64,000 nt of DNA from the NCBI RefSeq assembly GCF_005925325.1, contig NZ_SRMP01000003.1, positions 65,200 through 129,199 of the forward strand, written 5' to 3'. Of this stretch, positions 36,954-45,541 are shown piece by piece (the stretch's first letter is position 1; every line of letters starts with the position of its first letter). A program made the position numbers and the translations under genes. This DNA is from Pedobacter helvus. Its GTDB lineage: Bacteria; Bacteroidota; Bacteroidia; Sphingobacteriales; Sphingobacteriaceae. The notes under the pieces were generated by a model. That model ran no database searches. It was not told the origin of the DNA and saw only the letters and a list, made by a program, of their open reading frames with translations.

Positions 36954-38849
36954 TTAGCGCTTTCTAAGGTTTTCTTGCAAGAAAAGTTCTAAAGCGGCAT
37001 AAGATTTTTTCCTAGCTTCTTCCCTATTCAACACTGATTTACTATCCTCTTTTTCGAGATAGGTTACTGGCGAATTTAGCTTTTTTAGCTCTTTTACAAA
37101 CTGTACAGCGTCGTTACCGTTAATTCTAGGATCTTTAGAATTTTGTGTAATAAAAATTGGAATTTTCACTCTATCAGCATGAAAAACAGGAGACGCCTGC
37201 CGCATGTAGTCAGCGTCTTTATCTGGATTACCAACCATTTCATAAAACATCTGCAAGTTAGCTGTTAAAAACGGAGGTATGGTCTTTAAATAACTGAAAA
37301 GATTTAGTACGCCAGCGCTAGATCCTGCACATTTATACATTTTTGGGTTAGCTACGGCACTGTTAATCGCAATCAAACCACCAAAGCCATAACCATAAAT
37401 AGCTACACGTTGTGGATCTGCAATTTTCTGATCGATTAGCCATTTTACACCGGCATCAACATCTTGTTGAATTTTCTGCCCCCATTCCTTAAAGCCAGCA
37501 GCATAAAATTCTTTTCCATAGCCAGTAGAGCCTCTATAATTTACCTGCAAAACAGCATATCCTCTGTTGGCTAAGAACTGTACATCAGAATTAAAACCCC
37601 AACTATTTCGCTGCCCCGGACCATTGTGCGGCATTACCACAACTGGCAAATTTTCTGGCTCCAAGCCCAATGGCAACGTTAAATATCCGTCTATTTTGAA
37701 ACCATCGGTAGTCACATAGCTAATTGGTTTCATTTCGCACATCTCATCTTCGTTAATAGAAGTGTTAATGTCACTTAATTTTTTAAGGAAGTTATTCTCC
37801 GCATAATAAAGGTAATACGCTCCCGGACTACGATCTGTAAACGTTCTGACGATGAAATGCTGTTCGTTCTTATCATTGTGAATAATTCTAGACTCTGCAT
37901 CTGGAATTAACTTTTCTAAATTCTCAAACAGCTTCTTAGCTTCGTCATTTAAGTAATGTTTCTCCTTCTTCCAAGTTTCATACATCACAAAATCCATCTT
38001 GCCACGACGCTTCGAATACTGTGCTTCTACCACATTCAAAGTATCATCGGCAAATAAAACATTTTTCTCTTTACCAGTAATGCAATCAATTTCAATCAAT
38101 GCATTTTTATCACGATTTACATTAGAAATAGCATAAACTGTATTCGGTTTATTTTCAGAGAAAGCTACTGGCCACAACGTGGTTTTGAAATTATTAGTGA
38201 TGATTTTTTGAAAAGGCTTTGTCTCATTCTCTCTATACCAGAAAGACTCGTTTACACCATCACTAGAAATCGCCATGCGTAATTTACCCTTGCTATCGGT
38301 AAGCCAATTGGTAAAGTTGCCGGGGTTTTTCGCTGCGATAACCATCTGCCCGTTTCTCACATTTAAGCGATAAACATCGAAAACGGTAGAATCTCTTTTA
38401 TTACTGGTTACTAGTAAGAATTTATCATCAATTAACTGATCTTCCAAAAGGCGCACTTTACTTTTTTCATCCGCATTGAGAAGGCGCTCTTCGGTACCGT
38501 TTTTATTTACAATATATAAATCAGTTTGAAACCTGCTGCCATCTTTTTCTTTGTAGTAAATCAGCTCATCATTACTTACCCAGCAATAAAAGTTGATATT
38601 ACGTTCTTCTAGCTTCGAAACTTCGGTAGTCGTTCCTTTTTCTAAATCTTCTACTACTAAATGCTGCTTTTTGTCTTTAAGCGTGAGGTATGATAAGTAC
38701 TTGCCGTTGGGCGATAAACGATATAATGCCCTATCCTGCGTTTTAAAGAAATCGTTAACAGGAATTTCCCGAACTTTTTTCTCCTGACTGCAGGCGAAAA
38801 GCGCTACCACCACCAATAACCATACATATTTTTTCACAGCAACCATCAT
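36954..38849 (-). CDS. S9 prolyl-oligopeptidase-like lipoprotein lacking the catalytic Ser and His
   Basis: Lipoprotein signal (LFACSQ, Cys about 20 from the first Met). A beta-propeller-like N-terminal part runs to about residue 370, and an alpha/beta-hydrolase-like C-terminal domain shows PVVVMPHNGPG and VNYRGSTGYGKEF. The nucleophile position GxSxxG reads YGYGFGG (Gly488, codon GGC), the usual HGxxD reads QNSKDPR with Asp kept, and the usual EGHGF-type His is replaced by KEDSKS. The fold is kept but peptidase action should be lost. It precedes the kinase gene by 2 bases and could be its ligand-binding partner (inference). Two adjacent ATGs exist; 38849 is taken. Confidence 0.9.
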   Translation of the reverse strand: MMVAVKKYVWLLVVVALFACSQEKKVREIPVNDFFKTQDRALYRLSPNGKYLSYLTLKDKKQHLVVEDLEKGTTTEVSKLEERNINFYCWVSNDELIYYKEKDGSRFQTDLYIVNKNGTEERLLNADEKSKVRLLEDQLIDDKFLLVTSNKRDSTVFDVYRLNVRNGQMVIAAKNPGNFTNWLTDSKGKLRMAISSDGVNESFWYRENETKPFQKIITNNFKTTLWPVAFSENKPNTVYAISNVNRDKNALIEIDCITGKEKNVLFADDTLNVVEAQYSKRRGKMDFVMYETWKKEKHYLNDEAKKLFENLEKLIPDAESRIIHNDKNEQHFIVRTFTDRSPGAYYLYYAENNFLKKLSDINTSINEDEMCEMKPISYVTTDGFKIDGYLTLPLGLEPENLPVVVMPHNGPGQRNSWGFNSDVQFLANRGYAVLQVNYRGSTGYGKEFYAAGFKEWGQKIQQDVDAGVKWLIDQKIADPQRVAIYGYGFGGLIAINSAVANPKMYKCAGSSAGVLNLFSYLKTIPPFLTANLQMFYEMVGNPDKDADYMRQASPVFHADRVKIPIFITQNSKDPRINGNDAVQFVKELKKLNSPVTYLEKEDSKSVLNREEARKKSYAALELFLQENLRKR

Positions 38850-38853
38850 ATCA

Positions 38854-38861
38854 CAAAATTA
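38854..38861 (-). promoter_or_regulatory. -7 element TAATTTTG of the S9-like/kinase operon
   Basis: Exact TAnnTTTG match on the minus strand, ending 4 bases before the first ATG (38849). A transcript from here would be leaderless. Confidence 0.5.
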
Positions 38862-39095
38862 CACAACACTATTACGGTTAAGCCATAAGCATTAACATTG
38901 TTACTTATCTTAAATATCAAATAAACCAAAAATTGGCGCTCAGTAAAAATACGTAGCGTAACATTTAAAATACAGTGTACCCTATTGCGTTATTTTATTT
39001 TGAATACGTAATTATAAGTTAAAAAATTTAATTTTAGCAAAGCTGATGTTTGGTTAGATGAAGGTCTAATCGCTTACACCTAATTCCTCAAATAG

Positions 39096-40913
39096 ATGAA
39101 ACATTTTCTGCTCCTTTTAGTTGTTTGCTGCCTGTCATCCACTATGTGGGCACAAGATAATGTAGAAGAAGCTTTGGCCTACCAATATTATCAACAAGCA
39201 GATTATGAGAAAGCGGCTTCGATATTGGAAAAGCTCTTCAATAGGACTAAAAACGATAACTATTTTGATCTGTATTACACTTCTCTGCTAAAAATAAAAA
39301 AATACGATGAGGCCGAAGCATTGGTTAAAAAGTTAATCAAACAATCTCCTCAAAAGCTAAATTATCAGATTGCTTTGGGAAGAGTTTACCAAGAAAACGG
39401 CAAAACTGCCGATGCCAATAAAATTTACTACGCGGCGATACAAAATGTTCCAAAAAACGAATTCCAAATTAGGGACTTAGCGAATTCGTTCTATCGGTTT
39501 GAAGCTTACGATATGGCCGTAAATACTTTTTTACAAGGCAGAAAGTTACTAAATGACGAACAGGTATTCGGTTTTGAATTAATTAGCATTTATCGTTTCA
39601 AGAAAGATAAACTAGCGTTGATTAACGAATATCTGAATGCATTGCCGGCAAATCCGCAAATGTTACCACAGGCACAAAGCGTATTGGCCAATCTTTTTGA
39701 GAGCAATAGCGATTATCAAATTTTACAATCGGCGTTGCTCAAAAAGATCCAGAAAGATCCACAAAATGAAATTTTCACAGAATTTTTAATCTGGCAATTT
39801 ATTCAGCAACAGGAATACGAAATGGCACTTAGGCAATTGATTGCTCAAGATAGACGCACCAAAAATGCTAGCAACTTAATTTTTAATACGGCCAACACTT
39901 TCGTGGCCAACAAAGCATTTGCAACGGCAATTAAAGCTTACGAATATTTATTGACCAAGGGTGCTGAGAATGAATTGTACCTTCCTTCTAAAATGCAGTT
40001 AATTAATGCAAAATATGAATTGGCATTGCAAGGAAAAATAGAAACCGAGGCTATTAAGGCATTGGCCGATGAGTTTTCGCAGATAATTACTCAGTACGGC
40101 ATCAACAGCCAAACTATTTTTGCACTCAAAAAGCTTTCTTACTTGCAAGCTTATTACCTCAATGATTTATCCGCGGCCGAAAAAACTCTTGAGCAAGCGC
40201 TCAAAGTGCCAGGTTTGCCTGGAATGGAAGCGGCTCAATTAAAGGTAGATTTAGGCGATATTTACGTATTGAATAAACAACCTTGGGAAGCAGTATTGGT
40301 TTATGAACAGGTATCCAAACAATACGATAATTTACCGGTAGCCAACGATGCTCGCTTTCGCTCAGCAAGATTGTCTTTCTATCAGGGCAATTTCAAATTC
40401 GCCAAATCACAAGCCGATGTGTTGAAAGCCTCCACTTCTCAGTTGATGGCTAATGATGCTTTAAACCTGAGTTTGCTTATTTCTGACAACCTACAAAGCA
40501 AAAACGACAGCTTAGCATTAATGATGTATGCCGATGCAGAGATGCTACAGTTTGTGAATAATAATTCGGCAGCATTAAAAAAGCTCGATAGCATTGATCT
40601 AGCCTATCCTAAAAATAGCTTAGCTGATGACATCTTAATGGCGAAGGCAAAAATTTTCATCAAGAATAATGATTTCGCTAATGCAGAGACAAATTTAAAA
40701 CAGCTCATCTCTTTGCATTTTACAAGTATTTGGATAGATGATGCCATTTTTACACTTGCCGAACTCTACGAAACAAAGCTGAACAATACAGAAGAAGCCA
40801 AAAAACTATACCAGCAATTAATTACTGATTTCCCGGGTAGTATGTTAAATACAGAAGCTAGAAAAAGGTTTAGAAACCTAAGAGGAGAACGTGTAGATAA
40901 TTTGGGCACATAA
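39096..40913 (+). CDS. Secreted tetratricopeptide-repeat protein
   Basis: Signal peptide ending TMWAQ (about 1-19), then TPR units along nearly the whole length of 605 residues. Examples are ALAYQYYQQADYEKAASILE at the start, PWEAVLVYEQVSKQYDNLP near residue 390 and NNTEEAKKLYQQLITDFPGS near the end. It has the make-up of a periplasmic scaffold. The partner is unknown. The next gene, DUF4286, follows after 14 bases and is probably co-transcribed. Confidence 0.87.
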   Translation: MKHFLLLLVVCCLSSTMWAQDNVEEALAYQYYQQADYEKAASILEKLFNRTKNDNYFDLYYTSLLKIKKYDEAEALVKKLIKQSPQKLNYQIALGRVYQENGKTADANKIYYAAIQNVPKNEFQIRDLANSFYRFEAYDMAVNTFLQGRKLLNDEQVFGFELISIYRFKKDKLALINEYLNALPANPQMLPQAQSVLANLFESNSDYQILQSALLKKIQKDPQNEIFTEFLIWQFIQQQEYEMALRQLIAQDRRTKNASNLIFNTANTFVANKAFATAIKAYEYLLTKGAENELYLPSKMQLINAKYELALQGKIETEAIKALADEFSQIITQYGINSQTIFALKKLSYLQAYYLNDLSAAEKTLEQALKVPGLPGMEAAQLKVDLGDIYVLNKQPWEAVLVYEQVSKQYDNLPVANDARFRSARLSFYQGNFKFAKSQADVLKASTSQLMANDALNLSLLISDNLQSKNDSLALMMYADAEMLQFVNNNSAALKKLDSIDLAYPKNSLADDILMAKAKIFIKNNDFANAETNLKQLISLHFTSIWIDDAIFTLAELYETKLNNTEEAKKLYQQLITDFPGSMLNTEARKRFRNLRGERVDNLGT

Positions 40914-40927
40914 CGTATCTTTACGGC

Positions 40928-41230
40928 ATGTTATTATTTAATGTTACTGTCATTGTAGAAGAAGCTTCAGCAGCAGAATGGTTAGAATGGATGAAGGAAA
41001 CACACATTCCTCAGTTAATGGCAACAGAAAGCTTTGTTTCCCATAGGCTTTTAAAGATTGTAGATTCTCCAAATGAAGGGCTGAGTTACTCTGTACAATT
41101 TATTGCAGAAGATCAAGAAAAACATCAAAATTATTTAGACTTACACGAACAGCAATTTATAGGTGAGATGTACGCCAAATATCCAAATAAGCTGGTTACG
41201 TTTAGCACATTAATGGAATTTGTAGGATAG
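40928..41230 (+). CDS. DUF4286 protein
   Basis: 100 residues matching the DUF4286 family, a ferredoxin-like (dimeric alpha/beta barrel) fold: FNVTVIVEEASAAEWLEWMK at the N-terminus, THIPQLMATESF and the end NKLVTFSTLMEFV. The length and motifs are complete. It is a soluble cytosolic protein of unknown role. It sits between the TPR protein and the epimerase with a 37-base gap to the latter. Confidence 0.87.
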   Translation: MLLFNVTVIVEEASAAEWLEWMKETHIPQLMATESFVSHRLLKIVDSPNEGLSYSVQFIAEDQEKHQNYLDLHEQQFIGEMYAKYPNKLVTFSTLMEFVG

Positions 41231-41267
41231 ATCTTCCAAAGGAAGATACCAAAGCATAAAACAAGAC

Positions 41268-41822
41268 ATGAATATTATAGAAACACCAATTAAAGACCTT
41301 TTCGTTTTTGAACCCAAGATTTGGAAAGACAGCAGAGGATACTTTTACGAAAGCTTTAGTCAACGAGTTTTTGACCAAGCTAACATCGATGTAAATTTTG
41401 TACAAGACAACCAATCGTTCTCTCAAAGGGGAACTTTAAGAGGTTTGCACGCACAAGCTAATCCTTTTGCTCAAGGCAAATTAGTAAGAGTGATACAAGG
41501 TAGCGTAGTAGATGTAGCTGTAGACATTAGAAAAAATTCTGCTACTTATGGACAACATTTTGCAGTGGAGCTAAGTGGCGAGAACCACAAACAACTTTGG
41601 GTGCCACCTGGGTTTCTTCATGGTTTTTTAACTTTGGAAGACAATACCATTTTCACTTACAAAGTGACTAACTACTATGATAAAGATTCTGAAATTGGCG
41701 TAATGTGGAACGACCCGACCTTAAATATCAATTGGGCGTCGTATTTAGATCCTAGCAATTTCTTATTGTCTGATAAAGACTTAGTGCTGGACGATTTCGC
41801 TTCCTTGAAATCGCCGTTTTAA
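41268..41822 (+). CDS. rfbC: dTDP-4-dehydrorhamnose 3,5-epimerase
   Basis: Epimerises the 3 and 5 positions of dTDP-4-keto-6-deoxyglucose on the way to dTDP-rhamnose. The cupin core carries the catalytic His in TLRGLHAQ (usually RGLHYQ), KLVRVIQGSVVDVAVDIR, and WVPPGFLHGFLTLED. The Tyr/Glu tail (TNYYDKDSEIG) is present. The length of 184 residues is normal. The rest of the rhamnose pathway (rfbA, rfbB, rfbD) is not in this window, so the enzyme is an orphan here. A strong bidirectional terminator follows. Confidence 0.93.
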   Translation: MNIIETPIKDLFVFEPKIWKDSRGYFYESFSQRVFDQANIDVNFVQDNQSFSQRGTLRGLHAQANPFAQGKLVRVIQGSVVDVAVDIRKNSATYGQHFAVELSGENHKQLWVPPGFLHGFLTLEDNTIFTYKVTNYYDKDSEIGVMWNDPTLNINWASYLDPSNFLLSDKDLVLDDFASLKSPF

Positions 41823-41826
41823 TACA

Positions 41827-41856
41827 AAAGCCACAGTAGAATATCACTGTGGCTTT
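41827..41856. terminator. Bidirectional terminator between rfbC and the OmpA-like gene
   Basis: Perfect 11-bp stem AAAGCCACAGT (41827-41837) / ACTGTGGCTTT (41846-41856) with flanking A and T runs. Confidence 0.85.
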
Positions 41857-41880
41857 ATAATAAATTCTGCAAAAGATTGC

Positions 41881-42723
41881 TTACTGTTTAATCAAATCGT
41901 ATAGTTCATCCAATTTTGGAGAGAGAACAATTTCAATTCTACGATTTTTACTTCTACCATCAGCCGAAGCATTATCTGCCAAAGGCTGGAACTGACCTTT
42001 TCCTGTAGCGGTCATTCTCACGCTTTCCACTTTTTGTTCTTCGGTAAGGAAACGAACAACCGAAGTAGAACGCAACACACTTAAATCCCAATTATCTTTG
42101 ATTTGGCCCAAGTTGCTAATTTTTTGCGAATCTGTATGGCCTTCAACCGCAATATTGATATCTCGCTGCTGTTTTAACACTCCCGCCAATTGCGTTAATG
42201 CTTGTTTTCCTTTCTCATCTATAATAATGCTACCCGAAGGGAACAATAATTTATCGGTTAATGAAACATACACTTTGCCATTTTTAACTTCAACCGTTAG
42301 ACCATTTTTTGTAAAACCTAACAGTGCTTGTTGTAGTTTAGCCCTCAGCTGATCGGTAGCTTCATCGCGTTTACGCAAAATCTCTTCTACTTCTTTTAAA
42401 CGTTTCTCACGCTTTGCCAAATCACCAGTTAGCTTGTTGATCTCTGACGAGCTATTGGTTCTTAATTTCGAATAATTTGCATCTAGATCGTCATATTTGT
42501 CAGTAAGTGCAGCTAACTTACTGTTCAACATAGCAGTATCAGCCTGCAAACGCTTGATACGCTGCTCTAAACTTTCATTGTTTACTTGCGATGCGCTCCA
42601 ACCGGTGTTTAAAGAATCTTGTTTAGCTAAAAGCGATTTATATCTTTTGGTAGAAAGCACGACGCAAGAGCTCATAGAGGCTACAACTAGAAAAAGAGCT
42701 AAAAGTAGGTTCAGTTTTTTCAT
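41881..42723 (-). CDS. OmpA-family lipoprotein with coiled-coil spacer
   Basis: Lipoprotein signal with lipobox MSSC (Cys about 20). A coiled coil covers about residues 35-135 (repeated LEQRIKRLQADTAML and KREKRLKEVEEIL-type heptads). The OmpA peptidoglycan-binding domain runs from about 150 to the end: LLFPSGS, the VEGHTDS motif and SKNRRIEIVL. The Asp and Arg of the diaminopimelate pocket are present (EGHTD; NRRIE). It would anchor the outer membrane to peptidoglycan at a distance set by the coiled coil. Next to it is the DUF2461 gene, 24 bases away. Confidence 0.92.
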   Translation of the reverse strand: MKKLNLLLALFLVVASMSSCVVLSTKRYKSLLAKQDSLNTGWSASQVNNESLEQRIKRLQADTAMLNSKLAALTDKYDDLDANYSKLRTNSSSEINKLTGDLAKREKRLKEVEEILRKRDEATDQLRAKLQQALLGFTKNGLTVEVKNGKVYVSLTDKLLFPSGSIIIDEKGKQALTQLAGVLKQQRDINIAVEGHTDSQKISNLGQIKDNWDLSVLRSTSVVRFLTEEQKVESVRMTATGKGQFQPLADNASADGRSKNRRIEIVLSPKLDELYDLIKQ

Positions 42724-42747
42724 TTATATTTTATGTTTTGTGTGTTA

Positions 42748-43410
42748 TTATTGAGATACCGCTTTACGTAGGAACTGAATAAAAGGTTGAGCGGCTTTAA
42801 AAGCCTCCACTAGCATATGCTCAATATCTTTTTTATAGAAGTCGTCCTCTTTTAAAGGATAAATAGAAATGAAGCTTTTTAACCTCAAATATTCAATCAT
42901 CGGATGATCAATTTCGTAACCTTTTGGTGCTTTCTTTAATGTATCTTCTTTACTTAATGAGAAAATCTTTTGATAAGCTTTATCATTAATCACTTCCAGA
43001 AATTCGTCGCTACTGTAATCTATCTCTTCTCTGATACTTTTCACTATTTTACTTTCAGGCATCCAAAAACCTACGCCGAAAAAACAATTATTGGGTTCTA
43101 AGTGCAGGTAATAAGCTGGTGTGGTAGGACCGTAACCTTTCACATCGAATGCAATACCGTAGTTTTTCTTATAAGGGTCTTTGTTCAGACTAAAGCGAAC
43201 ATCTCTGTAAATCCTCAACAAGCATTTTTTAGGTTCAGTATCCGCAGAAAACTCGGGGTCTATAGCAGCAAGTTCTTTAATTAATGGGGAAATAAGAGCA
43301 AACAAATCTAATTTAGCCGCCTCGTAATGATGCTTGTTTTGGGCAAACCATTCGCGGTTATTATTTTCCGCTAAATCTCTTAAAAAGTTGAAAGTCGATT
43401 TCTTAAGCAT
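42748..43410 (-). CDS. DUF2461 protein
   Basis: The 220 residues match DUF2461/TIGR02453 across their length: FNFLRDLAENNNREWFAQNK at the N-terminus, LLRIYRDVRFSLNKDPYKKN (residues about 63-82) and the segment YYLHLEPNNCFFGVGFWMP. These motifs are the signature of the family. It is soluble and its function is unknown. It is probably co-transcribed with the OmpA-like gene downstream. Confidence 0.88.
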   Translation of the reverse strand: MLKKSTFNFLRDLAENNNREWFAQNKHHYEAAKLDLFALISPLIKELAAIDPEFSADTEPKKCLLRIYRDVRFSLNKDPYKKNYGIAFDVKGYGPTTPAYYLHLEPNNCFFGVGFWMPESKIVKSIREEIDYSSDEFLEVINDKAYQKIFSLSKEDTLKKAPKGYEIDHPMIEYLRLKSFISIYPLKEDDFYKKDIEHMLVEAFKAAQPFIQFLRKAVSQ

Positions 43411-43492
43411 AAACTATCTCATCAGCAATTGCAGCCAATGTAGCAAATTAATATGTGTTTCAGTAAAATTTAAAGGTTTTTAACAGTAGAAA

Positions 43493-43738
43493 TTAAGCTA
43501 CGTTTGGTGTAGATTTCTTACGATAGCTCGTATACCAAACTGTTCCTACTACTCCTGCTAAAAGAAATGGAGCAGCTAGCAAGTATAAAACACCAGAGTT
43601 TAAACCTTTAGTTTGTGTATTTCCATTCTTCACCCCCATTTCAGCATTAGCAGTACACATGGCACATTGGGCTTTTGCTTCAGGCTGCATAGCTACAGCC
43701 ATTAAAAAGAAAAGGATTATAGACAGTACTCTTTTCAT
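43493..43738 (-). CDS. Small CAMC-motif membrane protein at the end of the oxidase cluster
   Basis: 81 residues: signal peptide or N-terminal helix (about 1-23), then QCAMCTAN with two Cys spaced CxxC, then one helix at about 49-69 and a short basic tail (YRKKSTPNVA). The last of the minus-strand respiratory genes, 90 bases after DUF420. Small proteins of this design recur beside DUF420 and SCO genes in Bacteroidota. A role in copper or thiol handling for oxidase assembly is an inference from the CxxC and the position. Confidence 0.6.
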   Translation of the reverse strand: MKRVLSIILFFLMAVAMQPEAKAQCAMCTANAEMGVKNGNTQTKGLNSGVLYLLAAPFLLAGVVGTVWYTSYRKKSTPNVA

Positions 43739-43828
43739 GTGTTTAAACTTTATTCAGTGTTAAGAAGCTATAATAAAATAGTCACTTATTTAACGTAAAA
43801 ATACTAAGTTTTAATCTACTACAGCTAA

Positions 43829-44389
43829 CTAATGCGCATAATATGGCGAAATCATTACATAAACGATAACTCCGGTTACTGCCACATAAAGCCACATTGG
43901 GAAAGCAATTCTAGCAATCTTTCTATGTTTATCGAAACGTTGAGATAAGGCTTTTACATAGGTAATCAATACAAATGGAATGATGATAATAGAAAGCAGA
44001 ATATGCGAGATCAGGATAAAATAATAAATATATTTAATAGCTCCCTCGCCACCAAACTTGGTAGAATCAGATGTCATGTGATAGGCTACATACATACCTA
44101 AAAACAACACTGATAGCAAAATTGCGAACTTCATTAGATTTTCGTGCAAGGTACGTTTACCATTTTTGATAGCCCAAACTGCAATAACTAGTACAACGGC
44201 TGTTATTCCATTTATAGTTGCGTATATCGGTGGTAAAAAGCTTAAAGGCTCTACATCGTAACCTAATTTTCTTAGGTTTACACCAAATAATAGCGCTACA
44301 AGCAATGGTACAGTCACGGAAAGTATCCAAATCCATTTATTGTATTTCTGCTCTAATGTATTTTCCGTTTGGTTGTTTATATTTCCCAT
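43829..44389 (-). CDS. DUF420 membrane protein (cytochrome oxidase assembly-linked)
   Basis: 186 residues with about five helices. Family features include the conserved HENLMKFAILLSVLFL segment (near 82-97), two His near the helix ends (YVAYHMTSD and LISHILLSI) and KHRKIARIAFPMWLYVAVTG. DUF420 is found with cytochrome oxidase genes and includes the CtaM-type oxidase maturation factors. It lies 30 bases after the SCO-like gene in the cluster. Confidence 0.85.
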   Translation of the reverse strand: MGNINNQTENTLEQKYNKWIWILSVTVPLLVALLFGVNLRKLGYDVEPLSFLPPIYATINGITAVVLVIAVWAIKNGKRTLHENLMKFAILLSVLFLGMYVAYHMTSDSTKFGGEGAIKYIYYFILISHILLSIIIIPFVLITYVKALSQRFDKHRKIARIAFPMWLYVAVTGVIVYVMISPYYAH

Positions 44390-44419
44390 CTTTATTCTTT
44401 AATCCTTAAGCTTTGTGTG

Positions 44420-45133
44420 CTACCTACCGTCTTTAATATTCCTTAATTCTTCTGCAATTAAAACTTTAATCTCATCATCTAGTTTAGAAACAGCCTCTTT
44501 ATCGCTAGCCTCGTAGAAGCCCCTAATCCTATGTTTCGTATCTAACAATACTATTTTGTTGGAATAGATGAACTTTCTCTCGATCGAAGTGCTTTGATTA
44601 ACCGCGTCTAACAATAAAGATTTTTTAACCAGTTTATTAACGGTAGTGGTATCTCCGGTTAAAACATCCCACTTATTTGGTACTGCCGACCATAGCTTCG
44701 CTACATCAGCTAATGTCTTCAAGTCATCTTGATCATCTACACTTACACTAGCTAAATGTACCATGTGGTTTTTCTGATACAGCTCATTAAATCCACGCAT
44801 CGCTTTCAATGCCAACTTAGCGCCATCAGAATTTACGTGGCTGTAAAATAGGTTAAGTACAACCACTTTCCCCTTCCAAGTACTTAATGAAATAGAATCG
44901 CCACTTTGGTTAACTAATGAGAAATCATCTACAATGTGATAAACAGTATCTGGAATTTGCTTCCCTCTTACCGAATGGAAAGTAGAAGCTACCACTTTAG
45001 GACCAAAAATAGGCAGGGGTTTGTATCTATTTTTACCTTGATCCTGTAGTAAATAATATAAAAATCCTGGCATCACTAATATGGCTGCCAGGATTAATAT
45101 AGTTGAAATCTTTTTTTTAGAACTTGCGTTCAT
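44420..45133 (-). CDS. SCO1/SenC-like protein with Ser replacing both Cu-ligand Cys
   Basis: Thioredoxin-fold protein with one N-terminal membrane helix (about residues 9-26). SCO proteins deliver copper to the CuA site using CxxxC plus a distal His. Here the motif reads SHVNS (Ser98 and Ser102, codons AGC and TCT) at the correct place after VVVLNLFY, and the distal His region reads FIYSNKIVLLD, without His. All three ligands are therefore missing. The rest of the fold (VSVDDQDD, VLTGDT, HRIRGFYEAS) is kept. It may stabilise or sense rather than load copper. It is 2 bases from the subunit IV gene. Confidence 0.87.
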   Translation of the reverse strand: MNASSKKKISTILILAAILVMPGFLYYLLQDQGKNRYKPLPIFGPKVVASTFHSVRGKQIPDTVYHIVDDFSLVNQSGDSISLSTWKGKVVVLNLFYSHVNSDGAKLALKAMRGFNELYQKNHMVHLASVSVDDQDDLKTLADVAKLWSAVPNKWDVLTGDTTTVNKLVKKSLLLDAVNQSTSIERKFIYSNKIVLLDTKHRIRGFYEASDKEAVSKLDDEIKVLIAEELRNIKDGR

Positions 45134-45135
45134 TA

Positions 45136-45516
45136 CTATTTATTTGGGTAAACAGAGTGTTCTTGAAGATGGTTTAATAAGTAACCGCCTTCAATTAACA
45201 TCAATACGATGAAATAAATAATAAATATGAATACAATTGAACAGCTAATGATAAAGCTTTTCTTTTCAAATTTTAGGTGCATGAAAAATGCAACAATATA
45301 GTAAGCCTTAATTAACGTAAGTACTACGTAGAAAGCGTATAAAGCCGGTCCTTTAGCTACGATATGCCAGTGATGTACAAAGCCTAGAGCTACCAAAAAC
45401 TCAATTGCAGTGATAAACAAAAGGATACCGAATACTTGCCAAATGCGCTTTACGCCCATGCCTTCGCCGTGTGCGTGAGCATCATGAGAATCTAATGTAT
45501 GATCGTGGTTTGCCAT
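45136..45516 (-). CDS. ctaF: Cytochrome c oxidase subunit IV family protein
   Basis: 126 residues with a His-rich N-terminus (ANHDHTLDSHDAHAHGEGMG) and three membrane helices (about residues 25-45, 55-78 and 86-110), as in prokaryotic subunit IV. The HDSHDAHAHG-type tail could bind metal, though this is unproven. It sits after ctaE with a 25-base gap and before the SCO-like gene. It is a small accessory subunit of the terminal oxidase. Confidence 0.87.
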   Translation of the reverse strand: MANHDHTLDSHDAHAHGEGMGVKRIWQVFGILLFITAIEFLVALGFVHHWHIVAKGPALYAFYVVLTLIKAYYIVAFFMHLKFEKKSFIISCSIVFIFIIYFIVLMLIEGGYLLNHLQEHSVYPNK

Positions 45517-45541
45517 TATCTTTAAATAAATTTTATCGTAA

